Notes: generated by a model from the sequence alone, not told the origin. DNA of 64,000 bases from Chitinophaga vietnamensis (GCF_902167635.1 NZ_CABHMS010000011.1:126501-190500); one strand, 5' to 3'; counted from the stretch's first letter, positions 39,109-48,000 are shown. Made by a program: numbers and translations.

Positions 39109-39164
39109 ATTTATGGATTTTCGGATTTGAGGGAGCGAATCGATAGATTCGAAAATCCATAAAT
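39109..39164. repeat. Intergenic palindrome, GGATTTTCGGATTT family
   Basis: Outer arms ATTTATGGATTTTCG (39109-39123) and its exact inverse (39150-39164), plus an inner CGAATC/GATTCG stem (39136-39141 and 39146-39151). It lies 24 bases after the upp stop. The left half also contains AATTTATAGATTTATGGATT, the same repeated GATTTAT theme seen in the other copies. Confidence 0.85.
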
Positions 39165-39229
39165 GCTTATCTTCATTAGGGTTCCTTTTTTCTTTTTGTT
39201 AAATAATTCTTTTTATACATGCATTTTAT

Positions 39230-39260
39230 TTGAAATATAACTTAAAATGCCGTACCTTCA
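39230..39260 (+). promoter_or_regulatory. Candidate promoter of the PorP/SprF gene
   Basis: TTG (39230-39232), a 20-base spacer, then TACCTTCA (39253-39260), which keeps TAnnTT of the consensus. The ATG lies 38 bases beyond the -7 element. Confidence 0.45.
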
Positions 39261-39298
39261 CCGGTACTGCATAAACCCTATGCTTTAAGCTTTACATT

Positions 39299-40312
39299 AT
39301 GAAAAGAGCTTTACTATTCCTGACCATATTCTTTTGCGTGAATAACTTGCGGGCGCAAGACCCGCATTTCTCACAATTCTTTGCCTCACCACTGACCCTT
39401 AACCCGGCCTTTACAGGTTTATTCTCAGGCGACTATCGCTTGTCCGGCAACTATCGCTCCCAGTGGCGCAGCATTTCCACTCCTTTTGTAACTGGAACCG
39501 CCGCGATCGATTTCGGCATTTTGAAGAATGTGATTTCCTATACAGACATCTGGGGTGTGGGCATTGAAGCAATGTATGACAGAACCGGTGGCGGCGCACT
39601 CACCTCCAGCTACCTTTCATTCAGCACCGCTTACCACAAAGGCCTGGACCCGGAAGGCAATCATACACTCGCCATCGGGCTACAGGGAACACTGGTGCAG
39701 AAGAGAATAGATAACGACAAACTCCGTTTTGAAAACCAGATCGATAACAACGGCTACAATCCTTCTATCCCGAGTAACGAAACACTGGTGAATCCGAAGA
39801 TATCCTATTTCGATCCCAACATCGGAGTCCTCTATAATGGCTTGATCGGCGACGCCTCCAACATTTACCTGGGCGCCTCCTACTATCATATCACACAGCC
39901 TACCGAATCATTCATGAACGCGACACAAAACCGCCTCAGCTACCGCTGGACGGTGCATGGCGGCGGCTCCGTTCCTGTGAACGGGAAAGACCGCTTCCAC
40001 GCCAGCATACTGTACATGAAACAAAGCACTGCCACAGAATTTACATTTGGCGGAGCTTATGGCTTTACCCTCAGCGATATGGACGACACCCCCACCGTGT
40101 TTTATGTGGGCAGCTGGTACCGCGCCAAAGACGCCGTGATCCCTTACATAGGCATGGAACTGAAAGGATTCCAGGTGGGCCTCACCTACGATACCAACGT
40201 TTCCAGCCTGAAACCCGCCTCCAACTACCGCGGAGGCCTTGAATTATCAGTCATCTACATCCATACCCGCAATCAGAATAACAAATACAAAACCTTGTGC
40301 CCCCGTTTTTGA
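39299..40312 (+). CDS. PorP/SprF family type IX secretion membrane protein
   Basis: 337 residues with a signal peptide (LLFLTIFFCVNNLRAQ). The start of the mature protein, DPHFSQFFASPLTLNPAFTG, is the hallmark of PorP/SprF outer-membrane beta-barrels, and the C terminus has alternating strands (GGAYGFTLSD, YIGMELKGFQVGLTYDT). These proteins help secrete or anchor particular T9SS cargo at the cell surface and are often encoded beside a large adhesin. No adhesin gene is next to it here, so it is either an orphan copy or the core PorP. A promoter candidate lies upstream and a palindrome downstream. Confidence 0.92.
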   Translation: MKRALLFLTIFFCVNNLRAQDPHFSQFFASPLTLNPAFTGLFSGDYRLSGNYRSQWRSISTPFVTGTAAIDFGILKNVISYTDIWGVGIEAMYDRTGGGALTSSYLSFSTAYHKGLDPEGNHTLAIGLQGTLVQKRIDNDKLRFENQIDNNGYNPSIPSNETLVNPKISYFDPNIGVLYNGLIGDASNIYLGASYYHITQPTESFMNATQNRLSYRWTVHGGGSVPVNGKDRFHASILYMKQSTATEFTFGGAYGFTLSDMDDTPTVFYVGSWYRAKDAVIPYIGMELKGFQVGLTYDTNVSSLKPASNYRGGLELSVIYIHTRNQNNKYKTLCPRF

Positions 40313-40324
40313 TGGGAGAATTTA

Positions 40325-40396
40325 TTGATTTACGGATTTATTGATTTACGGATTTATAAATTTATAAATCCGTAAATCAATAAATCCGTAAATCAA
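40325..40396. repeat. 72-base perfect palindrome with internal tandem 16-mers
   Basis: Arms 40325-40360 and 40361-40396 are exact inverses with no loop. Each arm holds two tandem copies of the 16-base unit TTGATTTACGGATTTA. It lies 12 bases after the PorP/SprF stop. As single-stranded RNA it would fold into one 36-pair rod; function as a terminator or stabiliser is inferred. Confidence 0.95.
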
Positions 40397-40463
40397 ATAA
40401 CCAAATAATCCACTATTTTCGTTCATCTTAAAATTATTCTGTTTACACTAAAACTGTTCGGGC

Positions 40464-41228
40464 TTGTTTTCATTCAGAGAAGTGCTGTCGGCTATCCAGT
40501 CATACGGAAAAGCACACCAGTTTATCATGCAGCACAAATTGTGGAAGTGGATTTTGATACCGGGGATCATTTACTGCCTGCTGTTCTTTGCCGGGTTTTA
40601 TTTTGTGTGGGGATATTCCGGGCAATTCGTGGAATACCTCTCTCATTTGCTGCACATCACGGAATGGGTGCAGGACCTGGAAAGCAGCTGGATAAGTTTC
40701 CTGTTTATCCTCGTGGCGTTTTCTGTCCGTATCATCTTTGTATTCTGGTATTTCTCCTATTTCAAATATTTATTTCTCATCCTGGCATCGCCTGTATTCT
40801 CCTATCTGTCTGAAAAAACAGAGGCGATACTCGAATACCGCGATTTTCCTTTCAGCTGGAAACAGCTCTGGAACGATGCTTTGAGAGGTATTAAGATGTC
40901 GTGCCGCAATATCATTTATCAAACGGCCGCGATCCTGATATTGCTCGTAGTGTCATTTGTACCTGTGGTAGGATGGCTTACGCCGATGGTGGGCTTCTTC
41001 ATAGAATCTTATTTCTATGGTTTCTCTATGATGGATTACAGCTGCGAGCGGCATCGTATGAGCATGTCGCAAAGCATACAATTCATCCGGCAGCATCGCG
41101 GCATGGCGCTGGGCAATGGCATGGTGTTCTATCTGTTCATGCTGATCCCCGTGGTAGGCTGGATGTTGGCGCCCTCCTATGCGGTAATCGCCGCCACTAT
41201 TGATTTACAACGTAAAAGACTGATGTGA
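40464..41228 (+). CDS. EI24 (CysZ-like) domain membrane protein
   Basis: 254 residues, integral membrane. The start is a TTG at 40464 (reads MFSFREVLSAIQSYGKAHQFI); an in-frame stop lies just upstream, no ATG is available before residue 22, and the family typically begins this way. Hydrophobic segments include ILIPGIIYCLLFFAGFYFVW, FLFILVAFSVRIIFVFWYF, TAAILILLVVSFVPVVGWL and VFYLFMLIPVVGWMLAPSYA. EI24/CysZ relatives include sulfate carriers, but most Bacteroidota members are uncharacterised. The stop overlaps the next start by one base (TGATG). Confidence 0.87.
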   Translation: MFSFREVLSAIQSYGKAHQFIMQHKLWKWILIPGIIYCLLFFAGFYFVWGYSGQFVEYLSHLLHITEWVQDLESSWISFLFILVAFSVRIIFVFWYFSYFKYLFLILASPVFSYLSEKTEAILEYRDFPFSWKQLWNDALRGIKMSCRNIIYQTAAILILLVVSFVPVVGWLTPMVGFFIESYFYGFSMMDYSCERHRMSMSQSIQFIRQHRGMALGNGMVFYLFMLIPVVGWMLAPSYAVIAATIDLQRKRLM

Positions 41229-41932
41229 TGAATGCTCCTGGCAAAGTGTACCTGGTTCCTACTGTGTTGAGCGCAGATGCCCTCTTCAGCATTCCCGCCT
41301 ATATTACCGCTGTTGTACAACGGCTGACCGTTTTTTATGTAGAGAATGAACGCACCGCGCGCCGCTACCTGAAAGCGCTCGACAGGAATATCAATATCGA
41401 TGCTTTACAGCTGTTGCCCATGCATGAAAACCAGCCGCCGGATACTGCGCTTGCTAAAAAATTACTGCTGGCGGGCACCGATATCGGTGTGCTCAGCGAG
41501 GCCGGATGCCCTGCCATCGCTGATCCTGGCCATCTCATTGTGCAGGTAGCCCACAGCATCGACGCAGCGGTAGTGCCGATGGTTGGCCCCAATTCCATGC
41601 TGCTGGCCCTGATGGCCTCCGGCATGAATGGCCAAAATTTTCAGTTCGTGGGCTATCTTCCGGTGAAGCCTCATGAAAGGGTCAAAGCCATTAAAGACCT
41701 GGAACTGCAATCAGAACGCAAAAAACAAACACAGCTGTTCATCGAAACACCCTACCGCAATAACCAGCTGCTGAAAGATATCCTCGATAACTGTAAAGAC
41801 TATACGAAGATCTGTATAGCCGCAGATATCACCGCACCCACAGAATTTATCAAAACAAAAACAGTGAAGGAATGGCGGAAAGCCTTGCCGGAGTTGCATA
41901 AGCGGCCGGCGATCTTTTTACTGTCTGTTTAA
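41228..41932 (+). CDS. Tetrapyrrole-methylase-fold SAM methyltransferase (RsmI-like paralogue)
   Basis: 234 residues from ATG 41228, coupled to the preceding gene by a TGATG overlap. The fold is that of RsmI: VYLVPTVLSADALF at the start, GVLSEAGCPAIADPGHLIVQ for the SAM site, VPMVGPNSMLLALMASGMNG, then FVGYLPVKPHERVKAI. Classical RsmI has a SDAGTPLISDPG-like loop; here the loop is SEAGCPAIADPG and the start differs, so this is probably the divergent second copy seen in many Bacteroidota rather than true RsmI. Target unknown. Confidence 0.85.
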   Translation: MNAPGKVYLVPTVLSADALFSIPAYITAVVQRLTVFYVENERTARRYLKALDRNINIDALQLLPMHENQPPDTALAKKLLLAGTDIGVLSEAGCPAIADPGHLIVQVAHSIDAAVVPMVGPNSMLLALMASGMNGQNFQFVGYLPVKPHERVKAIKDLELQSERKKQTQLFIETPYRNNQLLKDILDNCKDYTKICIAADITAPTEFIKTKTVKEWRKALPELHKRPAIFLLSV

Positions 41933-41935
41933 AAT

Positions 41936-41962
41936 AAAAATGGCCCCTGAGGGGCCATTTTT
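41936..41962. terminator. Bidirectional terminator
   Basis: A perfect 12-base stem (AAAAATGGCCCC with GGGGCCATTTTT) around a TGA loop, between the converging methylase gene and the small membrane-anchored gene. Confidence 0.92.
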
Positions 41963-41972
41963 GTTAAGTTAT

Positions 41973-42365
41973 TTAGTATGGAACAGATCGTCCGGCAGGT
42001 TCTGTAACGGATATCACGCTATCCACTATAAACGGGCTGTAGCCACGCCAGGGCAGTGCGCCGAGGTATTCTTTGTAATGCAGTTCCACCCATTTGCCGC
42101 TGGCAGTCATGAGCTGATTGGCGATACGTTCATCGGCTACCGAGAACTGAAATTCATTGGATTGAATAGATCCCGTCACCTGGCCTTTGTAGCCTGACTG
42201 GATCAATTTACCTTCATAGGTTTTGAACACGTATCCTTTCTGTACAAAATAATTCAGCTCTCCTGCTTTTACTCCCTTACCAAATACGAAATAGTATTTA
42301 TAGAAGAAAATGCCGCCTAATATCAGTACGATGATCGATACGACGATAAAAACAAATCGGCCCAT
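41973..42365 (-). CDS. Small membrane-anchored protein of unknown function
   Basis: 130 residues from ATG 42365. One N-terminal transmembrane segment (FVFIVVSIIVLILGGIFFY) is followed by a beta-rich soluble domain (GELNYFVQKGYVFKTYEGKL, NEFQFSVADERIANQL, WVELHYKEYLGALPWRG). I recognise it only as a conserved hypothetical type in Bacteroidota. A longer frame exists upstream but runs into the M28 peptidase gene and lacks family-like sequence. It follows the M28 gene by 34 bases on the same strand. Confidence 0.75.
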   Translation of the reverse strand: MGRFVFIVVSIIVLILGGIFFYKYYFVFGKGVKAGELNYFVQKGYVFKTYEGKLIQSGYKGQVTGSIQSNEFQFSVADERIANQLMTASGKWVELHYKEYLGALPWRGYSPFIVDSVISVTEPAGRSVPY

Positions 42366-42399
42366 GTAATTTGCTGGTTTATAGTTTTTAGGTTGATGA

Positions 42400-43773
42400 T
42401 CAGAAATTGAGATCCACCATGTACAACAATGCGGCCATACCGAAGGCGCCCAGTTCCAGTTCACGTTTATTCACTCCTTCGAAAACGTCGTTGGCAGCGT
42501 GATGAATATCAAAATAACGTTGCGAGTCGGGAGAAAGTTCAGCCATCGGCGTGCCCAATGCTGCATGCAGCTGGCCTACGTCCGTTCCGCCGCCTTCTTC
42601 TTCAAAATCGTATATGCCATAAGGTTCGAAGAGGGGCCTCCAGCTTACGAACAGGGCTTTTTTATCTGCGGGCATTTCGGAACTGAAACCTCTCGGGGTG
42701 AAACCGCCGCCATCACTTTCCAGCGCAAAAATATGCTTTTCATTGCGAGCTTTTGCTAATTCAGCATATTTACGTGCGCCGCGGGTACCATTTTCTTCGT
42801 TGGCAAACAATACTACGCGGAGCGTGCGTTGCGGATGTATACCGGCAGCTTTGAAAGCGCGCAGCACTTCGATGGATTGCACACAGCCGGCGCCATCATC
42901 CTGTGCGCCTTCTGCCACATCCCATGAATCAAGGTGACCGCCTACGGTAATATACTGATCCGGGTGCTTGCTGCCACGCAATTCACCGATCACATTATGC
43001 CCGATGGTATCGGCCAGCATCTGGCAATTGGTACGCAGGAATACTTTGGCGTCCGGATCATTTTTGAGGCGGGCGCTCAGGCGGTCCGCATCTTCGAGGC
43101 CGATGGCTACTGCCGGAATTTTCGGATAGGCAGGATCGTATTGCATCGCGCCGGTATGCGGGAAATTGTTAGCGCCATGCGACATCGACCTCACGATCAC
43201 CGCCAGGGCGCCGTATTTGGCGGCACGACTGGCCCCGCCTCCACGATAAGCTACCGCATCACGGTAAGCATGGAAGGTTTTTACGAAAGTGGGATTGAAA
43301 TGATAGTTATAGAAAACGATCTTCCCTTTTACCTGGTCTTTCTTCGCTTCCAGATCCTCGAATGAGGCCACTTCTATCACCGGGGCAGTAACGCCTGCAG
43401 CGCCGCTGCCAACGGAATTGCCCAGCGCCAGTACATTCAGCGGCGGAATGAAATCGCGCCGTTTGGAGATGATGCGGGCTTCCTCTTTGGCGCCACGCAC
43501 CCAATGCGGCACCATACATTCCTGCAGGTATACCGTATCGGCGCCGGCAGCCTTGAGGGCGGCCACGCCCCATTGTTCGGCTTTAGGCATCTGCGGAGAA
43601 CCCGCCAACCGGCCGCCTATCTTCTTGGTTAGCGTTCTAAGGTTTTCGTAGGCCGTACTGTTTGTCAACACTTCGTCGGCTAAATGTCGCAATGTAAGGG
43701 AATCTTGGTGCTGTGCCACTGCCAGCGCGGGGATAGCGCAGGTGAGCAGAATTGGCAAAAGGCTTTTTTTCAT
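42400..43773 (-). CDS. Secreted M28-family zinc metallopeptidase
   Basis: 457 residues with a signal peptide (SLLPILLTCAIPALAVAQ). The zinc site is complete: VGGHLDSWDVAEG (His), AQDDGAGC (bridging Asp), FANEENGTRG (catalytic and metal Glu), ALESDGGGFTP (Asp), and a distal histidine in YFDIHHAANDVF. A protease-associated domain is inserted at about 130-260. It probably acts as an aminopeptidase or carboxypeptidase in the periplasm or outside the cell. The gene has its own upstream promoter and precedes the small membrane-anchored gene. Confidence 0.93.
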   Translation of the reverse strand: MKKSLLPILLTCAIPALAVAQHQDSLTLRHLADEVLTNSTAYENLRTLTKKIGGRLAGSPQMPKAEQWGVAALKAAGADTVYLQECMVPHWVRGAKEEARIISKRRDFIPPLNVLALGNSVGSGAAGVTAPVIEVASFEDLEAKKDQVKGKIVFYNYHFNPTFVKTFHAYRDAVAYRGGGASRAAKYGALAVIVRSMSHGANNFPHTGAMQYDPAYPKIPAVAIGLEDADRLSARLKNDPDAKVFLRTNCQMLADTIGHNVIGELRGSKHPDQYITVGGHLDSWDVAEGAQDDGAGCVQSIEVLRAFKAAGIHPQRTLRVVLFANEENGTRGARKYAELAKARNEKHIFALESDGGGFTPRGFSSEMPADKKALFVSWRPLFEPYGIYDFEEEGGGTDVGQLHAALGTPMAELSPDSQRYFDIHHAANDVFEGVNKRELELGAFGMAALLYMVDLNF

Positions 43774-43885
43774 CTAGCAGTAGATTTTGGTTAAAGCTAA
43801 TTAATTGACCGGGCAAGTACAAATAACAATAAAATGGCTTATGAGCCAGCTTCTATTTGAAAATTCGTAGTTACCTTCGTTGACG

Positions 43886-43915
43886 CAAAGTAATCAAGCT
43901 ATTGGCACTAAACAA
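43886..43915 (-). promoter_or_regulatory. Candidate promoter of the M28 peptidase gene
   Basis: Minus-strand TTG (43915-43913), a 20-base spacer, then TACTTTG (43892-43886), one base short of the consensus. The leader would be about 110 bases. Confidence 0.45.
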
Positions 43916-43971
43916 TCCTGATATTGCTTTTTTTACTGGCAAGGCTTTCCATTCAGAATAAAAAATAAATC

Positions 43972-45117
43972 ATGCGCATAGGAATAGTATGTTATCCGAC
44001 GTATGGTGGTAGCGGCGTTCTGGCCACAGAGCTGGGAAAAGCGCTGGCCGACAAAGGCCATATGGTCCACTTTATTACGTATCAGCAACCTGTAAGATTG
44101 AACGCGTTTCACGCCAACATATATTACCACGAAGTACAGGTGCCCACTTATCCCCTTTTTGATTTTCCTCCTTATGAGTCGGCTCTCAGCAGCACCATGG
44201 TGGATGTGATCCTCAACCAGAAGCTGGATCTGTTACACGTGCACTATGCCATCCCGCACGCCTCTACGGCGTACATGGCCAAACAGATCGTGGCCAAACA
44301 AGGTAAGAACATTCCTTTCATCACCACGCTGCATGGTACCGACATTACGCTGGTAGGAAAAGACAAGACCTATGCACCGGTGGTAACCTTCTCCATCAAC
44401 GAGTCCGACGCCATTACTGCGGTATCAGAAAACCTCCGCGACGAAACGTATAAATCTTTCCAGATCGAAAAAGATATCTCTGTGATCTACAACTTCGTGG
44501 ATACACAACGTTTCGCACGCCGCGAGATGCCGCATTTCCGCCAGGCGATCGCACCTAACGGAGAGAAAATATTACTGCACGTGTCCAACTTCCGTAAAGT
44601 GAAACGTGTGCCCGACGTGGTGAAAATTTTCGCTAAAGTGCGCAAGGAAATACCTGCAAAACTGCTGCTGGTGGGCGATGGCCCCGACAGGCCCACGATT
44701 GAATGCATGTGCAGGGAGATGAATTTATGCGATGATATCCGCTTTGTAGGTAAACAGGAACAGCTGGAAGATGTGATGTCGATCAGCGATCTCTTCATCC
44801 TGCCTTCTGAATACGAGAGCTTTGGTTTGGCCGCCCTGGAAGCAATGGCGTCAGAAGTACCGGTACTGTCGTCCAATGCAGGCGGCTTACCGGAGATCAA
44901 TATTCCCGGTGTTACCGGTTATATGGCGGATGTGGGAGATGTAGACACGATGGCAAAATATGCGATCAACCTGTTGCAAGACGAAGCCCTGCTGAAGAAA
45001 GTGCGCAAAGGCGCATGGGAACAGGCGCAGCGCTTCCATATCGACAATATTATTCCGCAATACGAGGCTTTATATGAGCAGGTGTTGCAAACCAGCCGTC
45101 AGGCACAATTGCTTTAA
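43972..45117 (+). CDS. bshA: N-acetyl-alpha-D-glucosaminyl L-malate synthase (bacillithiol pathway)
   Basis: GT4 glycosyltransferase joining UDP-GlcNAc and L-malate, the first step of bacillithiol synthesis. 381 residues. MRIGIVCYPTYGGSGVLATE, FITTLHGTDITLVG and ISDLFILPSEYESFGLAALE are BshA-like; the last holds the EX7E-type nucleotide-sugar site. Bacillithiol is the low-molecular-weight thiol in many Bacteroidota. bshB and bshC are not in the window. The stop overlaps the convergent EnvC-like gene by 4 bases. Confidence 0.94.
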   Translation: MRIGIVCYPTYGGSGVLATELGKALADKGHMVHFITYQQPVRLNAFHANIYYHEVQVPTYPLFDFPPYESALSSTMVDVILNQKLDLLHVHYAIPHASTAYMAKQIVAKQGKNIPFITTLHGTDITLVGKDKTYAPVVTFSINESDAITAVSENLRDETYKSFQIEKDISVIYNFVDTQRFARREMPHFRQAIAPNGEKILLHVSNFRKVKRVPDVVKIFAKVRKEIPAKLLLVGDGPDRPTIECMCREMNLCDDIRFVGKQEQLEDVMSISDLFILPSEYESFGLAALEAMASEVPVLSSNAGGLPEINIPGVTGYMADVGDVDTMAKYAINLLQDEALLKKVRKGAWEQAQRFHIDNIIPQYEALYEQVLQTSRQAQLL

Positions 45118-46529
45118 CGGCTGCGTATCCATCTTTCCGGGTTCTGCTTCGTCATATTACGGTAGATCTGTAATTCGATCTCACCATTGCCGCCACCGGT
45201 GGCTGGCGCAGCAGAACCTAATACCTGTCCGCGTTTCACGTTCATGCCTTTCTTGACGCGCAGGTCCAGCAAGCGTACATAGTTGGTAAAATATTTTCCG
45301 TGGCGAAGGGTCACCATATATCCGGCGCCCTGGATCATGAACACCATGATCACTTCTCCGTCGAAAATGGCTTTCACGGCGGCTCCGCGCGGTGTGGCGA
45401 AGATCACGCCATTATGGTCCACTTCCACTTTACCGATCATGCCGGTACCGAAATGCGCGCTTACCCGGCCTGCATCCACGGGCCATGGCAGCCTGCCGCG
45501 GTTAGCTTCAAAATTACGTGAGAGCGACAGCGCTTCCGGGCTGGCCGCCAGCACATCTTCGCTGGATGTATTGCTTGCTACCGGCGTATCATCCTCATCA
45601 TCTTCCGGCTCTTCTTTTTCTTTCACGGGCGGCGGAACAGGCTTCGCTTTTTTGCCGGCCTTCTTCGCCGCTGCCAGTGCGGCTTTGCGGGCGGCTTCCG
45701 CTTTTCTCATCTTCTCCTCTCTTTCTTTCTTCTTTCTGGCGGCGAGCGCACGTTTGCGGGCCAGCGCTTCGGCGGCCGCTTTCCTGCGCGCAGCTTCTAT
45801 CTCCCGGCGGATAGCCTCCTGTATCGCATTATCTACCTGGCGGGCTTCTGCCTTGCGCTGCGCAATATTCTGTTGCAGTTCTTTTTCTTTTCCCTGCAAT
45901 TCTTTAATCGTTTGATCGGTTTCTTTTTTATCGGCCAGCAGCGCTATTTTCTGTTGCTGCTCATTATGCAGTACGCCGGCTTTCCGGGCGCGCTGCTGTT
46001 CGAGGGCGGCGAGCTTCTGTCCCAGCAGCTCTTTGGTAGAGAGCAGGTTTTCTGCCTGGCGGCGCCTGTTCTCCCGGTATTGCCGCAGGTATTGAAAGCG
46101 GCGCAGGGCATCGTTGAAGTTATTGGCGGTAAACAAGAAGTTGAGCACATCGAAGGAGGTCCTGGATTTATAGGTGTATACCACCAGCTGGGCATAACGC
46201 GCCCGCAGAGAGTCTACCGTCTTCTCCAGCGTTTGTACGTTATCGTTAGTGTTGCTGATATCGCCTTCTATCTCGCTGAGCTCTGCGTTGATGGTATTGA
46301 TCTGTTCATTGCGGGTGGCGATCTTGCTTTCCAGCTGACGCTGTAAGCCTATATTCTGGCGGGTCGACTTCTTCGTTTCCTGCAAGGTGCGGGTGGCTTC
46401 TTCAATTTCTTTCTGCAGCTGCTGTTTACGCTGTTCCAGTGCAGCGCGCGACTGTCTGCCGCTCTTTTGTGCATACAGCAGGGCGGGCAACAGCCACAAG
46501 GCCATCAACAGAGGGATCAACTTTCTCAA
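45114..46529 (-). CDS. EnvC-like murein hydrolase activator with inactive LytM domain (copy 2)
   Basis: 471 residues. The start is a TTG at 46529 (reads MRKLIPLLMALWLLPALLYA, a signal peptide); an upstream in-frame stop excludes earlier starts. A long coiled coil (about 25-290, rich in Arg, Lys, Gln, Glu) and an acidic linker (EKEEPEDDEDD) precede a LytM/M23 fold (about 350-471). The zinc site is broken: the HxGxD position reads DHNGVIFAT, with Ile for Asp, and the usual HLHFE reads GEIELQI. As in EnvC, this points to an activator of amidases rather than an enzyme. It lies 25 bases after its paralogue. Confidence 0.9.
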   Translation of the reverse strand: MRKLIPLLMALWLLPALLYAQKSGRQSRAALEQRKQQLQKEIEEATRTLQETKKSTRQNIGLQRQLESKIATRNEQINTINAELSEIEGDISNTNDNVQTLEKTVDSLRARYAQLVVYTYKSRTSFDVLNFLFTANNFNDALRRFQYLRQYRENRRRQAENLLSTKELLGQKLAALEQQRARKAGVLHNEQQQKIALLADKKETDQTIKELQGKEKELQQNIAQRKAEARQVDNAIQEAIRREIEAARRKAAAEALARKRALAARKKKEREEKMRKAEAARKAALAAAKKAGKKAKPVPPPVKEKEEPEDDEDDTPVASNTSSEDVLAASPEALSLSRNFEANRGRLPWPVDAGRVSAHFGTGMIGKVEVDHNGVIFATPRGAAVKAIFDGEVIMVFMIQGAGYMVTLRHGKYFTNYVRLLDLRVKKGMNVKRGQVLGSAAPATGGGNGEIELQIYRNMTKQNPERWIRSR

Positions 46530-46554
46530 ACGATCAATGCTTTAGGTTAGTAAG

Positions 46555-48000
46555 CTATCGGTGGCGAATCCATTGCTCAGGATTCTGTTTGGTAACACCT
46601 TTCCAGATCTGCAACTCTACTTCGCCGGTATTTTCAATTTCGTTTACGCTCGCAGTGCCTATCACCTGGCCTGTTCTCACATTGTCTCCTTTTTTCACGC
46701 GTGTAGTTTGCAAACGTACATAAGTGGTAAAGTATTGTCCGTGACGGATGATGATCACATATCCTGATCCGGGCATTACCACTACAGATTTCACTTCCCC
46801 ATCGAAAATAGATTTTACGGGGCCGCCTTTGGTGGTGGCGATCACGATACCATCGGAAGGCACCTGGATATGTTCCATCACCGCATGCTGGTGTATACCA
46901 AAATGTTCGATGATGTTACCGGCATCTACGGGCCAGGGCAGTTTTCCGCGGTTGGCTTCAAAGCTCTCTGACAGGGCCAGGGCTTCGGGCGTAGCTTCCA
47001 GTACGTTTTCGCTGCGGGCCGGTGCTGGTTTTTCGGCAGGTTTCTCTACTGGTTTTTCAACTGGTTTATCCACCGGCTTTTCCGGCGCCGGGTTATTGCT
47101 TGCGTTGTTATTATTAGCGGCAGCGGCTTTGGCTCTTTCGGCGGCGGCGGCTGCCAGCGCGGCTTTGCGGGCTTCTTCTTCACGCCTGCGTTTTTCTTCT
47201 GCGGCTTTACGGCGGGCAGCTTCTTCTTCCATAGCTTTGCGGCGGGCCTCTTCGATCTCACGACGGATTACTGCACGGATGGCGGCCTGCACTTTCTGCG
47301 CGTCTTTATTACGCTGGTTGATATCGGCCACCAGCTCTTTCTCGCGGCCTTTCAGTTTGGAGAGTACTTCGTCTTTTTCTTTCTTGTCTGCTTCGAGGGT
47401 GGCGCGTTGGTCCTGCTCTGTTTTGAGTGCATCCGAGCGTTTCACGCGCTGGTTCTCGAGGCTCTGTATCTTTTTATTCAGCTGCTCCTGCGTGCTCAGG
47501 ATGTTATCGGCCTGACGGCGGCGGTATTCGCGGTATTGTTTCAGGTATTGAAAGCGTTTTACGGCATCGTTGAAACTTTGCGCAGAGAACACGAAGTTCA
47601 TCATATCATACGCAGAGCGGTTCTTGTAAGCGTAAACAACTAACTGTGCGTATTGTGCTTTGAGGGTGTCGAGGTCTTTCTGCAATGTTTTCACATCGCG
47701 GTAGGCTGTGTTGATATCGCCGTTGATGAAGTTGATCTCTTCGTTGATGTTGTTGATCAGTCGGCTACGCAGGGTGATCTTGTCGCGTAAGGCACGCAGC
47801 TGGCCCAGGCTTTCGCGGGTAGATTTTTTCGTTTCTTTCAGCTGTTCGTTTGCTTCATCGATCTCGCGCTGCAGTTCCTTTTTCCTGCGCTCCAGCTCTT
47901 CCCGGGATTGCGATTGCTGTTGCCCGCTCTGGGCAAGCAACACGGTCGGCATCAACCATACAATCAACATTAACGGGATAATCTTCTTCAAATACAACAT
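46555..48000 (-). CDS. EnvC-like murein hydrolase activator with inactive LytM domain (copy 1)
   Basis: 481 residues with a signal peptide (KIIPLMLIVWLMPTVLLAQ). Extended coiled coils (about 30-290), an Ala/Lys/Glu helix, and a linker with repeated PVEKP/PAEKP units (about 310-335) lead to a C-terminal LytM fold. Metal ligands are absent: the first motif reads VPSDGIVIAT and the HxH position reads GEVELQI. It is a close paralogue of the next gene downstream, ending in the same KQNPE-W-I pattern. Probable role: binding and activating an amidase during cell division or wall remodelling. It follows the DUF4292 gene by 77 bases. Confidence 0.9.
   Translation of the reverse strand: MLYLKKIIPLMLIVWLMPTVLLAQSGQQQSQSREELERRKKELQREIDEANEQLKETKKSTRESLGQLRALRDKITLRSRLINNINEEINFINGDINTAYRDVKTLQKDLDTLKAQYAQLVVYAYKNRSAYDMMNFVFSAQSFNDAVKRFQYLKQYREYRRRQADNILSTQEQLNKKIQSLENQRVKRSDALKTEQDQRATLEADKKEKDEVLSKLKGREKELVADINQRNKDAQKVQAAIRAVIRREIEEARRKAMEEEAARRKAAEEKRRREEEARKAALAAAAAERAKAAAANNNNASNNPAPEKPVDKPVEKPVEKPAEKPAPARSENVLEATPEALALSESFEANRGKLPWPVDAGNIIEHFGIHQHAVMEHIQVPSDGIVIATTKGGPVKSIFDGEVKSVVVMPGSGYVIIIRHGQYFTTYVRLQTTRVKKGDNVRTGQVIGTASVNEIENTGEVELQIWKGVTKQNPEQWIRHR

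Noticed and set aside
40325-40396. Possible CRISPR repeats
   Set aside because: The repeated 16-base units are head-to-tail without spacers and form a palindrome; no cas genes nearby.
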